From assembly GCA_031396305.1 (NCBI GenBank), contig JANNKM010000228.1, positions 1 to 11,409 of the forward strand: 11,409 bases of DNA. The letters are read 5' to 3'. The first letter of the stretch is position 1. Every line of letters starts with the position of its first letter. Both the position numbers and the translations under genes were made by a program. The notes under the pieces are model-generated. The model was not told the origin of the DNA, did not search any database, and saw only the letters and a list, made by a program, of their open reading frames with translations. This DNA comes from JAEMQF01 sp031396305. Lineage in GTDB: Bacteria; Pseudomonadota; Gammaproteobacteria; Burkholderiales; Burkholderiaceae_C. This document shows, one piece after another, positions 1-11,292 of the stretch.

Positions 1-1879
1 GGAACTCGGCTTTGCCGAGCATCGCATCAACATCATCGACACGCCGGGTCACGTCGACTTCACGATCGAAGTCGAGCGCTCGATGCGCGTGCTCGACGGC
101 GCGTGCATGGTGTATTGCGCCGTGGGCGGCGTGCAGCCGCAGTCGGAGACGGTTTGGCGCCAAGCCAACAAGTACAAGGTGCCGCGTCTGGCGTTCGTCA
201 ACAAGATGGACCGCACGGGCGCGAACTTCTACAAGGTCTATGAGCAGATGAAGACGCGCCTGAAGGCGAATCCGGTGCCGGTGGTGATTCCCATCGGTTC
301 GGAAGAGAACTTCACCGGCGTGATCGACCTCACCAAGATGAAAGCCATCATCTGGGACGAGGCCTCGCAGGGCATGAAGTTCGACTACCGCGAAATCCCC
401 GCCGAGCTGTTGGCCGACGCCAAGAAGTGGCGCGAGAACATGGTCGAGGCTGCCGCTGAAGCCAGCGAAGAGCTGATGAACAAGTACCTTGAGTCGGGCG
501 AGCTGACCGAGGCCGAGATCAAGCAGGGCCTGCGGCTGCGCACGATTGCCTCCGAAATACAGCCCATGCTGTGCGGTTCGGCGTTCAAGAACAAGGGTGT
601 GCAGCGCATGCTCGACGCGGTGGTCGAGTTCATGCCGTCGCCGATCGACATCCCGCCGGTGCCGGGCATGGACGACGACGACAAGGCCACGTCGCGCAAG
701 GCCGCGGACAGCGAAAAGTTCGCCGCGCTCGCCTTCAAGCTGATGACCGACCCCTACGTCGGCCAGCTGACGTTCGTGCGCGTCTATTCGGGCGTACTGA
801 AGTCGGGAGACTCCGTCTACAACCCGATCCGCGGCAAGAAAGAGCGCATTGGCCGTATCTTGCAGATGCACGCGAATCAGCGCGAAGAGATCAAGGAAAT
901 CCTGGCCGGCGACATCGCGGCGTGTGTGGGCTTGAAGGACGTGACGACCGGCGAGACGCTGTGCGATCCGGATTCGATCATCACGCTGGAACGCATGGTC
1001 TTCCCCGAGCCCGTGATTTCGCAGGCAGTGGAACCCAAGACCAAGGCCGACCAGGAAAAGATGGGCGTCGCGCTTGGCCGTCTGGCCCAGGAAGATCCGT
1101 CCTTCCGGGTGCGCACCGACGAAGAGAGTGGCCAGACCATCATCTCGGGCATGGGCGAGCTGCACCTGGAAATCATTGTCGACCGCATGAAACGCGAGTT
1201 TGGCGTCGAGGCCAACGTAGGCAAGCCACAGGTGGCTTATCGCGAGACGATTCGCAAGGCCGTGACCGATATCGAAGGCAAGTTCGTTCGCCAGTCGGGC
1301 GGCAAGGGCCAGTACGGCCACGTCGTGTTGAGCCTGGAGCCGCAGACGCCTGGCAAGGGCTTCGAGTTCGTCGACGCGATCAAGGGCGGTGTCGTGCCGC
1401 GCGAATTCATTCCCGCCGTCAAGAAGGGCGTGGAAGAGTCGCTGCCCGCCGGTGTGCTGGCCGGCTACCCGGTCGTCGACATCAAGGTCACGCTGACCTT
1501 CGGTTCGTACCACGAAGTCGACTCGAACGAAAACGCCTTCAAGATGGCGGCGTCATTCGGCTTCAAGGATGGGTGCCGCAAGGCCAGCCCGGTGATCCTG
1601 GAGCCGATGATGGCGGTGGAAGTAGAAACGCCGGAAGACTATGCCGGCTCGGTGATGGGTGACTTGTCGTCGCGCCGCGGCATGGTGCAAGGGATGGACG
1701 ACATGGCCGGTGGCGGCAAGGTCATCAAGGCAGAAGTCCCGTTGTCGGAGATGTTCGGCTACTCGACGACGCTGCGCTCGATGTCGCAAGGTCGCGCGAC
1801 GTACACGATGGAGTTCAAGCACTACACCGAGGCCCCGAAGAACGTGGCCGACGCGATCATCACCTCCCGCGGAAAATGA
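1..1879 (+). CDS. fusA: Elongation factor G, 5'-truncated by the window edge
   Basis: EF-G is the cytoplasmic GTPase that translocates tRNA and mRNA after peptide-bond formation and, with RRF, splits ribosomes. The reading frame is already open at base 2 and ends with TGA at 1877-1879, giving 625 visible residues. EF-G is usually about 700 residues, so roughly 75 N-terminal residues, including the P-loop and switch I, lie outside the window. Visible signatures are the G3 motif DTPGH (bases 38-52), G4 NKMD (200-211) and the G5 region CGSAFKNKG near base 571. Domain II follows with GKKERIGRILQMHA, then domains III to V with GMGELHLEIIVDRM, GKFVRQSGGKGQYGH and the terminal GYSTTLRSMSQGRATYTMEF. 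The sequence looks like housekeeping EF-G of Comamonadaceae type rather than a diverged second EF-G. An acidic Asp run near base 670 sits in a variable loop. The tuf gene starts 17 bp downstream, consistent with co-transcription. Confidence 0.97.
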   Translation, partial: ELGFAEHRINIIDTPGHVDFTIEVERSMRVLDGACMVYCAVGGVQPQSETVWRQANKYKVPRLAFVNKMDRTGANFYKVYEQMKTRLKANPVPVVIPIGSEENFTGVIDLTKMKAIIWDEASQGMKFDYREIPAELLADAKKWRENMVEAAAEASEELMNKYLESGELTEAEIKQGLRLRTIASEIQPMLCGSAFKNKGVQRMLDAVVEFMPSPIDIPPVPGMDDDDKATSRKAADSEKFAALAFKLMTDPYVGQLTFVRVYSGVLKSGDSVYNPIRGKKERIGRILQMHANQREEIKEILAGDIAACVGLKDVTTGETLCDPDSIITLERMVFPEPVISQAVEPKTKADQEKMGVALGRLAQEDPSFRVRTDEESGQTIISGMGELHLEIIVDRMKREFGVEANVGKPQVAYRETIRKAVTDIEGKFVRQSGGKGQYGHVVLSLEPQTPGKGFEFVDAIKGGVVPREFIPAVKKGVEESLPAGVLAGYPVVDIKVTLTFGSYHEVDSNENAFKMAASFGFKDGCRKASPVILEPMMAVEVETPEDYAGSVMGDLSSRRGMVQGMDDMAGGGKVIKAEVPLSEMFGYSTTLRSMSQGRATYTMEFKHYTEAPKNVADAIITSRGK

Positions 1880-1896
1880 GATAGGAGACAAGCGAC

Positions 1897-3087
<1,191 letters not shown>

Positions 3088-3112
3088 AGCGATCAACAGA
3101 GTCAGTGGCAAT

Positions 3113-3188
3113 AGGGGCGTAGCTCAATTGGCAGAGCGCTGGTCTCCAAAACCAGAGGTTGGGGGTTCGATGCCCTCCGCCCCTGCCA
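3113..3188 (+). tRNA. trnW: tRNA-Trp, anticodon CCA
   Basis: A complete 76-nt cloverleaf with encoded CCA can be folded by hand. The acceptor stem pairs AGGGGCG (3113-3119) with CGCCCCT (3178-3184), G3185 is the discriminator and CCA is 3186-3188. The D stem is GCTC/GAGC (3122-3125 with 3134-3137). The anticodon stem CTGGT/ACCAG (3139-3143 with 3151-3155) closes loop CTCCAAA, giving anticodon CCA at 3146-3148, which reads UGG. The T stem GGGGG/CCCTC has one G-U pair and its loop is TTCGATG. It lies 25 bp after the tuf stop with no terminator between, so it is probably cut from a tuf transcript or one running into secE. tRNA-Trp between tuf and secE is a common arrangement in beta- and other proteobacteria. 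Confidence 0.98.
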
Positions 3189-3194
3189 GAAAAA

Positions 3195-3210
3195 TGCCCT
3201 GATCGGGGCA
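3195..3210 (+). other. Hairpin downstream of tRNA-Trp
   Basis: TGCCC (3195-3199) pairs with GGGCA (3206-3210) around a six-base loop, six bases after the tRNA CCA end. No T-run follows, so it is not a canonical intrinsic terminator. It may help 3' processing of the tRNA or weakly attenuate read-through into secE. A second weak GGGT/ACCC hairpin is at 3239-3254. I recognise no clear promoter in the 130-bp gap to secE. Confidence 0.35.
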
Positions 3211-3318
3211 CTGGCAGACGACTGCTACAAAGTGAGGTGGGTGAGAAGTGACCCGCTGATCCGTGACCGGGACTTGTGCCGCAGATCTGCTCGTGGTGCC
3301 TGATTGAGTCGAAACGAC

Positions 3319-3702
3319 ATGGCTATTCCTGAAGTTCAAACTGTCTCCACCGGGGCAGACAAGGCCAAGCTCGCTGCGGCAGGCGTGTTGGTCATCGCTG
3401 CCGTCGTCGTGTTTTACGTCTTGGGCCAGCAAGACCTGTGGCTGCGAATCGTCGCGCTGGCGGCACTGATGGCTCTGGGCGTCGCGCTGTTCTTCACTTC
3501 CGAGCCCGGCAAGCAGCTCATCGCCTATGGCCAGGATTCGGCGCGTGAAGTGCGCAAAGTCGTTTGGCCGACACGAAAAGAGTCGATGCAGATGACGGGT
3601 TACGTTTTTGCCTTCGTGTTTGTCATGGCCTTGTTTCTCTGGCTCACGGACAAGACTCTCGAGTGGGTCTTGTACGACCTGATCCTGGGCTGGAAGAAAT
3701 AA
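3319..3702 (+). CDS. secE: Preprotein translocase subunit SecE
   Basis: SecE is the essential inner-membrane subunit that clamps and stabilises SecY in the SecYEG export channel. From ATG 3319 the product is 127 residues, matching the three-helix SecE of enteric bacteria. Hydrophobic segments lie at about residues 18-36, 43-60 and 92-110. Between the second and third is the family signature, an amphipathic helix around EVRKVVWPTRKES (77-89), followed by the conserved final membrane helix. An in-frame TTG at 3304 would add five residues (MSRND). I prefer ATG 3319 because MAIPEVQTVSTGADKAKL matches the usual start in related bacteria, although the ribosome binding site is weak for either choice. 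The stop codon TAA overlaps an in-frame ATG of nusG, so the two genes are translationally close. secE-nusG is a near-universal pair in bacteria. Confidence 0.95.
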   Translation: MAIPEVQTVSTGADKAKLAAAGVLVIAAVVVFYVLGQQDLWLRIVALAALMALGVALFFTSEPGKQLIAYGQDSAREVRKVVWPTRKESMQMTGYVFAFVFVMALFLWLTDKTLEWVLYDLILGWKK

Positions 3703-3703
3703 T

Positions 3704-3709
3704 GGGGGA
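3704..3709 (+). promoter_or_regulatory. Ribosome binding site that decides the nusG start
   Basis: GGGGGA sits seven bases before ATG 3717. The other in-frame ATG, at 3702, overlaps the secE stop and has no purine-rich site at a suitable distance. This favours 3717 as the nusG initiation codon. Confidence 0.6.
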
Positions 3710-3716
3710 CGTCGAC

Positions 3717-4298
3717 ATGACCGAACAACTGCAGCCCGCGGCCACTGAAGCCGCTGCCGCGCGCACCAACTTGCGTTGGTATGTCGTTCACGCCTATTCC
3801 GGAATGGAAAAGGCCGTCGAGCGCAACCTGCGCGAGCGCATCGACCGGTCTGAGCTGCAAAGCAAGTTTGGTCGCATCCTCGTGCCGATGGAAGAAGTTG
3901 TCGAGCTGAAAAACGGCAAAAAGTCGGTCTCGGAGCGTCGCTTCTTCCCAGGGTATGTTCTCGTCGAGATGGAGATGGACGACGACACCTGGCACTTGGT
4001 GAAGCACACCAACAAAGTGACGGGCTTCGTCGGTGGGGCGAAGAATCGACCGTCGCCAATTTCCGAGGCGGAGGTCATGAAGATCGTGACCCAAATGCAA
4101 GAAGGCGTTGAAAAACCGCGCCCGAAAGTGCAATGGGAAATCGGCGAACTGGTGCGCGTCAAGGAAGGCCCGTTCACCGACTTCAATGGCGCCGTCGAAG
4201 ACGTCAACTACGACAAATCCAAGGTTCGCGTGTCGGTCACGATCTTCGGTCGGGCGACGGGTGTGGAACTCGACTTCTCGCAGGTGGAAAAGGTCTGA
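3717..4298 (+). CDS. nusG: Transcription termination/antitermination factor NusG
   Basis: NusG binds the RNA polymerase clamp through its NGN domain, suppresses pausing, and through its KOW domain contacts Rho or ribosomal protein S10, coupling transcription to translation. From ATG 3717 it has 193 residues, slightly longer than the 181 of E. coli because of an Ala/Gln-rich N-terminal tail. The NGN domain starts at about residue 18 with LRWYVVHAYSGMEKAVERNL and carries the conserved RRFFPGYVLVEME (74-86). The KOW domain runs from about 140, with GELVRVKEGPFTDFNG and the closing VSVTIFGRATGVELDFSQVEKV. All family landmarks are intact. An alternative ATG at 3702 would add five residues. The gene follows secE directly and precedes rplK by 164 bp, a gap that probably contains the L11 operon leader. 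Confidence 0.97.
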   Translation: MTEQLQPAATEAAAARTNLRWYVVHAYSGMEKAVERNLRERIDRSELQSKFGRILVPMEEVVELKNGKKSVSERRFFPGYVLVEMEMDDDTWHLVKHTNKVTGFVGGAKNRPSPISEAEVMKIVTQMQEGVEKPRPKVQWEIGELVRVKEGPFTDFNGAVEDVNYDKSKVRVSVTIFGRATGVELDFSQVEKV

Positions 4299-4388
4299 GG
4301 CCTGCCAGGCGCTCGCAATGGAATCGAGTTGGCTGCACTCGCAAACAAGTGGCCCGTTGCTGCCGATGACGTGATACCGGCAAGAGGA

Positions 4389-4410
4389 GCGAAGGTAACC
4401 AGTCCTTCGC
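4389..4410 (+). promoter_or_regulatory. 7-bp perfect hairpin in the rplK leader
   Basis: GCGAAGG (4389-4395) pairs perfectly with CCTTCGC (4404-4410) around loop TAACCAGT. It is followed by GTTAG rather than a T-run, so it is not an obvious terminator. The 164-bp nusG-rplK gap also contains CGAGT/ACTCG (4325-4341) and TGCCG/CGGCA (4361-4382). Together they suggest a structured 5' leader for rplK-rplA. Its function is not shown by the sequence alone. Confidence 0.45.
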
Positions 4411-4422
4411 GTTAGAACTCAA

Positions 4423-4447
4423 CAACACCGGCATCCGTGTCGGGTTG
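4423..4447 (+). promoter_or_regulatory. Candidate L1 operator hairpin before rplK
   Basis: CAAC (4423-4426) pairs with GTTG (4444-4447), and CCGGCA (4428-4433) pairs with TGTCGG (4438-4443) with one G-U pair around loop TCCG. A4427 is bulged out. The hairpin ends five bases before the AGAGG ribosome binding site (4453-4457) and 15 bases before the rplK ATG. Known biology: L1 represses the L11-L1 operon by binding the mRNA leader next to the rplK start in a structure imitating its 23S rRNA site. Position and structure fit that role. I have not matched the bases to the L1 consensus, so this is an inference. Confidence 0.45.
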
Positions 4448-4462
4448 CACCAAGAGGTAAAG

Positions 4463-4894
4463 ATGGCCAAGAAAATAGTCGGCTTCATCAAGCTGCAAGT
4501 CCCGGCGGGCAAGGCAAACCCGTCACCCCCGATCGGTCCGGCGCTGGGTCAGCGCGGATTGAACATCATGGAGTTCTGCAAGGCATTCAATGCGCAGACT
4601 CAAGGCATGGAACCCGGGCTGGTGTTGCCTGTCGTCATCACTGCGTTTGCCGACAAGTCGTTCACGTTCGTTCTGAAGACTCCGCCGGCTACCGTGTTGA
4701 TCAAGAAGGCCGCCAAGCTGGAAAAGGGATCCGCCAAGCCGCACACCGACAAAGTGGGCAAGCTGACGCGCGCGCAAATCGAGGACATTGCCAAGGCCAA
4801 GATGAAAGACTTGACGGCGGCCAATCTCGAAGCGGCGGTACGCACGATTGCCGGTTCAGCCCGATCGATGGGCGTCACCGTGGAAGGGGTTTGA
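4463..4894 (+). CDS. rplK: Large-subunit ribosomal protein L11
   Basis: L11 binds the 1070 region of 23S rRNA at the base of the stalk, where the GTPase factors dock and where stringent-response sensing by RelA takes place. It is the binding partner of thiostrepton-class antibiotics in many bacteria. The product has 143 residues, a normal length. The N-terminal domain shows the proline-rich KLQVPAGKANPSPPIGPALG and GLNIMEFCKAFNAQT. The C-terminal rRNA-binding domain includes FTFVLKTPPATVLIKKAA and ends with the conserved GSARSMGVTVEG. ATG 4463 has AGAGG at 4453-4457 and gives the standard MAKKIVGFIKLQ start. An in-frame TTG at 4445 lies inside the leader hairpin and is unlikely. The stop is followed after two bases by the rplA start, so rplK and rplA form one translational unit. 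Confidence 0.98.
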   Translation: MAKKIVGFIKLQVPAGKANPSPPIGPALGQRGLNIMEFCKAFNAQTQGMEPGLVLPVVITAFADKSFTFVLKTPPATVLIKKAAKLEKGSAKPHTDKVGKLTRAQIEDIAKAKMKDLTAANLEAAVRTIAGSARSMGVTVEGV

Positions 4895-4896
4895 AC

Positions 4897-5607
4897 ATGG
4901 CCAAGTTGACCAAGCGCCAGAAGGCTCTTGCCGGCAAAGTGGACAGCACCAAGCTGTATCCGCTCGACAGCGCGCTGACCATCGTCAAAGCCTGCGCGAT
5001 CGCGAAGTTCGATGAGTCGATCGACGTTGCCGTGCAACTCGGCATCGATGCGAAGAAGTCCGACCAGGTGGTGCGCGGCGCCGTGGTGCTGCCCAACGGT
5101 ACCGGCAAGACCAAGCGGGTCGCCGTTTTCGCACAAGGGGCAAAGGCCGAAGAAGCAAGAGCCGCAGGGGCTGACATCGTCGGCATGGACGACTTGGCCG
5201 CTGACATCAAGGCAGGCAACCTCAACTTCGATGTGGTGATCGCCTCCCCAGACACGATGCGCGTTGTCGGCACCTTGGGCCAGATTCTCGGCCCGCGTGG
5301 CCTGATGCCGAATCCGAAAGTCGGCACGGTCACCGCTGACGTGGCGACTGCGGTGCGCAACGCCAAGGCGGGTCAGGTGCAGTTCCGGGTCGACAAAGGC
5401 GGCATCGTGCACGCATCGATTGGCCGTCGTTCATTCGACGCCGACAAGCTTGGTGGCAACTTGCGTGCGTTGATCGACGCCTTGAACAAGGCAAAGCCGG
5501 CGTCGAGCAAGGGCATCTACCTTCGCAAAGTGGCAGTGTCTTCAACCATGGGTGTCGGAGCGCGGGTCGATGTTGCATCGCTCGTCAGCGCTGGCTCCCA
5601 GACCTGA
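4897..5607 (+). CDS. rplA: Large-subunit ribosomal protein L1
   Basis: L1 forms the mobile L1 stalk that guides deacylated tRNA out of the E site, and in many bacteria it represses translation of its own operon. The product is 236 residues, against 234 in E. coli. It begins MAKLTKRQKALAGKVD and carries the family core KTKRVAVFAQG, then DVVIASPDTMRVVGTLGQIL, GPRGLMPNPKVGTVT (the family signature) and the late segment GQVQFRVDKGGIVHASIG. The C-terminus has KGIYLRKVAVSSTMG. ATG 4897 lies two bases after the rplK stop, and the upstream purines AAGGGG in the end of rplK serve as its ribosome binding site. This tight spacing fits translational coupling, so repression at the rplK leader would control both proteins. 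Confidence 0.98.
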   Translation: MAKLTKRQKALAGKVDSTKLYPLDSALTIVKACAIAKFDESIDVAVQLGIDAKKSDQVVRGAVVLPNGTGKTKRVAVFAQGAKAEEARAAGADIVGMDDLAADIKAGNLNFDVVIASPDTMRVVGTLGQILGPRGLMPNPKVGTVTADVATAVRNAKAGQVQFRVDKGGIVHASIGRRSFDADKLGGNLRALIDALNKAKPASSKGIYLRKVAVSSTMGVGARVDVASLVSAGSQT

Positions 5608-5690
5608 CAGAGAAATCAACAGGCGGGCGTCCGATGAGGCGTCTGTCTCGGCAAGTTGGTGGGCAGGCCCTCCCGGGCTTGGCCGTCCAA

Positions 5691-5766
5691 GACCGCTGGT
5701 GCGACTCGAAAGGTCGCTTAATGGCCAGCGCAGATGGCGGTCCCGCTGAAATGGAATTTCGATTCC
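5691..5766 (+). promoter_or_regulatory. Ribosomal protein L10 leader (rplJ autoregulatory RNA), core
   Basis: The 236-bp gap between rplA and rplJ (5608-5843) carries nested helices. GACCGC (5691-5696) pairs with GCGGTC (5737-5742). CGCTGG (5694-5699) pairs with CCAGCG (5725-5730), and GCGAC (5701-5705) pairs with GTCGC (5713-5717). GGAAT (5753-5757) pairs with ATTCC (5762-5766) around a TTCG tetraloop. An upstream hairpin AGGCCC/GGGCTT lies at 5665-5680. The stretch around TTAATGGCCAGCG followed by CAGATGGC resembles L10 leaders I recall from Burkholderiales. In the known system, the L10-(L12) complex binds this leader and blocks translation of rplJ and rplL. The first two pairings share bases 5694-5696, so they cannot both form completely. 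I see no clear promoter in the gap. Confidence 0.75.
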
Positions 5767-5832
5767 TGCTCAGAAGGTCGCTGAGTTGTGGCGTGGCAAT
5801 GGGCTGGTGACGGCCCGGCGACACATGATGTG

Positions 5833-5837
5833 AGGAG
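5833..5837 (+). promoter_or_regulatory. Ribosome binding site that fixes the TTG start of rplJ
   Basis: AGGAG stands six bases before TTG 5844, an ideal spacing. The first in-frame ATG inside rplJ is about 33 codons later and would delete the conserved N-terminus, so this site supports TTG initiation. Confidence 0.8.
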
Positions 5838-5843
5838 TAGACC

Positions 5844-6377
5844 TTGAGTCTGAATCGCAACGAGAAAGCAGCCGTGGTCACGGATGTAGCCGCCCAAGTG
5901 GCGCGCTCACAGACGTTGGCGCTGGCCGAATACCGTGGCATGACCGTGGATCACTTGAACGTGCTGCGCAAGCAGGCGCGCGAGCGAGGTGTGTATCTTC
6001 ACGTGTTGAAGAACTCGCTGGCTCGCCGGGCCGTGATTGGCACGCCGTTTGAGGTGGCTGCGGCGAGCATGGTCGGCCCGCTGATCTACGGTTTTTCGAA
6101 GGACGCAGTGGCTGCGGCAAAGGTCATGTCCGACTTTGCCAAGACGAACGACAAGCTGATCGTCAAGGCCGGAGCCCATGCCGGCAAAGCGCTCGATGCC
6201 GCCGGAGTGAAAGCCCTGGCCGACATTCCGAGCAAGGAAGTGCTGCTGTCCCAGCTGCTCGGCCTGATGCAATCGCCCATTTCGCGCCTGGCGCGAGTCA
6301 TTGCGGCGATTTCAGAAAAGCGCGCCGAGCCTGCGGCGGACGCAACACCCGAAGCCGCGGCGGCAGCCGTGGCCTGA
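5844..6377 (+). CDS. rplJ: Large-subunit ribosomal protein L10
   Basis: L10 is the stalk base protein. Its N-terminal domain binds 23S rRNA beside L11, and its C-terminal helix holds the L7/L12 dimers. With L12 it also represses its own mRNA. The product is 177 residues (E. coli 165) and starts at TTG, with MSLNRNEKAAVVTDVAAQVA matching the family start. Other landmarks are ALAEYRGMTVDHLNVLRKQAR, VYLHVLKNSLARRA and IPSKEVLLSQLLGLMQSPISR. The tail is Ala-rich and ends AAAAAVA. No upstream in-frame ATG is plausible, and the first internal ATG would remove the rRNA-binding start, so TTG is the best call. The gene sits between the L10 leader and rplL, with a 40-bp gap to rplL. Confidence 0.96.
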   Translation: MSLNRNEKAAVVTDVAAQVARSQTLALAEYRGMTVDHLNVLRKQARERGVYLHVLKNSLARRAVIGTPFEVAAASMVGPLIYGFSKDAVAAAKVMSDFAKTNDKLIVKAGAHAGKALDAAGVKALADIPSKEVLLSQLLGLMQSPISRLARVIAAISEKRAEPAADATPEAAAAAVA

Positions 6378-6417
6378 GCCCGACATCCAACCAATCTTGA
6401 AATATTAGGAGCCAAAC

Positions 6418-6798
6418 ATGGCATTCGACAAAGACGCATTTTTGACCGCACTCGACGGCATGTCGGTGATGGACCTCAACAGCCTGGTCAAGGCCATCGA
6501 AGAGAAATTCGGCGTGTCCGCCGCGGCGATGGCCGCACCGGGCGGCGGCGGTGGCGGTGGTGCCGCGGCGGCGGTGGTCGAGGAGCAGACTGAATTCACC
6601 GTGATGCTGCTCGAGATCGGTGCGAACAAGGTCTCCGTCATCAAGGTGGTGCGCGAGCTGACAGGTCTGGGGCTGAAGGAGGCCAAGGACTTGGTGGATG
6701 GCGCACCGAAGCCCGTCAAGGAAGGCATTTCCAAGGCCGATGCCGAAGCCGCCAAGAAGAAGCTGGAAGATGCCGGCGCCAAGGCCGGCCTCAAGTAA
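6418..6798 (+). CDS. rplL: Large-subunit ribosomal protein L7/L12
   Basis: L7/L12 forms the flexible multi-copy stalk that recruits EF-G, EF-Tu, IF2 and RF3 and stimulates their GTPase activity. The product has 126 residues (E. coli 121). The N-terminal dimerisation and L10-binding part is about 1-34, with LVKAIEEKFGVSAAA. A hinge of about 35-56 follows, and the globular factor-binding domain begins at EFTVMLLEIGANKVSVIK, with the invariant GLGLKEAKDLVDGAP. The hinge contains seven consecutive glycines (42-48) followed by Ala residues, more glycine than the Ala/Pro-rich hinges I know. The ATG at 6418 is preceded by AGGAG (6407-6411), a strong site that fits the several-fold excess of this protein over L10. 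A hairpin begins directly after the TAA stop. Confidence 0.98.
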   Translation: MAFDKDAFLTALDGMSVMDLNSLVKAIEEKFGVSAAAMAAPGGGGGGGAAAAVVEEQTEFTVMLLEIGANKVSVIKVVRELTGLGLKEAKDLVDGAPKPVKEGISKADAEAAKKKLEDAGAKAGLK

Positions 6799-6827
6799 AT
6801 CGGCGCGGAGCTGCTGCGCGCCCCGAT
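6799..6827 (+). promoter_or_regulatory. Hairpin directly after rplL; candidate attenuator or processing site
   Basis: GGCGCG (6802-6807) pairs perfectly with CGCGCC (6817-6822) around GAGCTGCTG. ATC (6799-6801) pairs with GAT (6825-6827) if CC 6823-6824 is bulged. It begins at the base after the rplL stop. There is no T-run, so a full intrinsic terminator is unlikely. In E. coli the rplL-rpoB spacer contains a partial terminator and an RNase III cleavage site that lower rpoB expression relative to ribosomal proteins. A similar role here is inferred from position only. Confidence 0.45.
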
Positions 6828-6851
6828 GTCGCGACTGCCGAACTTGGCAAG

Positions 6852-7132
6852 CGCATCGCCGTACCCAAGTACGGCTGCGTCCGTCGTCGCAACCTCGTGC
6901 CGCTCGCGACGCTCCCGCTCGATTTATGGCGGCGCTTGACGCGTCGCCAACGAGAACAGCGCAAAGCGCCTCGCGCGTTTTGCAGTGTTCTTTGATCCGA
7001 CTGCAGAGAACGGGTTTGGTCGGGCTTCGGTGCAATGCCGGAGTTGTCCGCCAGCGGCTGGTAGTGGCCAGCCACCAAGCTTCGAGCCGCCGGCTCGAAA
7101 GACAGTCGCCTTCGGGAGCGGGGCTTGAGCCC
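6852..7132 (+). repeat. Hairpin-dense, non-coding rplL-rpoB spacer
   Basis: The 369 bp between rplL and rpoB hold no credible gene but many inverted repeats. They are: CGCA-GCCGTAC/GTACGGC-TGCG with loop CCAA and a TC bulge (6852-6879); CGTCGC/GCGACG (6885-6911); TGGCGGCG with CGC-CGCCA (6927-6949); CGAG-GCGC/GCGC-CTCG (6951-6973); TGCAGT/ACTGCA (6981-7005); GGCTGG/CCAGCC (7056-7073); a perfect 8-bp TTCGAGCC/GGCTCGAA with a 3-nt loop (7081-7099); and GGGC/GCCC with loop TTGA (7121-7132). None is followed by a T-run. I see no recognisable -10 box. The spacer could be a structured attenuator and RNase target, or contain an inserted dispersed palindromic repeat. The hairpins are seen directly, but their role is unknown. 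Confidence 0.55.
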
Positions 7133-7167
7133 AGCCGCGCTTCCTGAGACGGAGTGAGAAACCACTT

Positions 7168-11291
<4,124 letters not shown>

Positions 11292-11292
<1 letters not shown>

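Noticed and set aside
670..690. DDDDK-like acidic stretch in EF-G, resembling an enterokinase cleavage tag.
   Set aside because: It falls in a naturally variable acidic loop of EF-G. Related EF-G proteins have Asp/Glu-rich sequence there, and the surrounding gene is normal, so it is coincidence and not an engineered tag.
571..1662. Second + strand open frame of 363 codons inside fusA.
   Set aside because: It is an out-of-frame reading of fusA, rich in Arg, Gly and Ala with no motif. The fusA frame is continuous and conserved throughout.
3124..4059. Minus-strand frame whose translation begins near GAEGIEPPTSGFGDQRSAN, which looks like a protein found in databases.
   Set aside because: That segment is the antisense of the tRNA-Trp gene. 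Such reversed-tRNA peptides are a familiar annotation artefact, and the rest is antisense of secE and nusG.
6935..6970. TTGACG at 6937-6942 as a -35 box for a dedicated rpoB promoter.
   Set aside because: No AT-rich -10 element lies at 16-18 bp spacing (the region reads GCGCAAAGCG), and the hexamer is part of a hairpin loop and stem.
6698..7147. Possible small + strand gene (149 codons) running from the end of rplL through the rplL-rpoB spacer.
   Set aside because: Its start overlaps the conserved C-terminus of rplL out of frame. The translation has no recognisable motif and there is no ribosome binding site. It is open only because of base composition.
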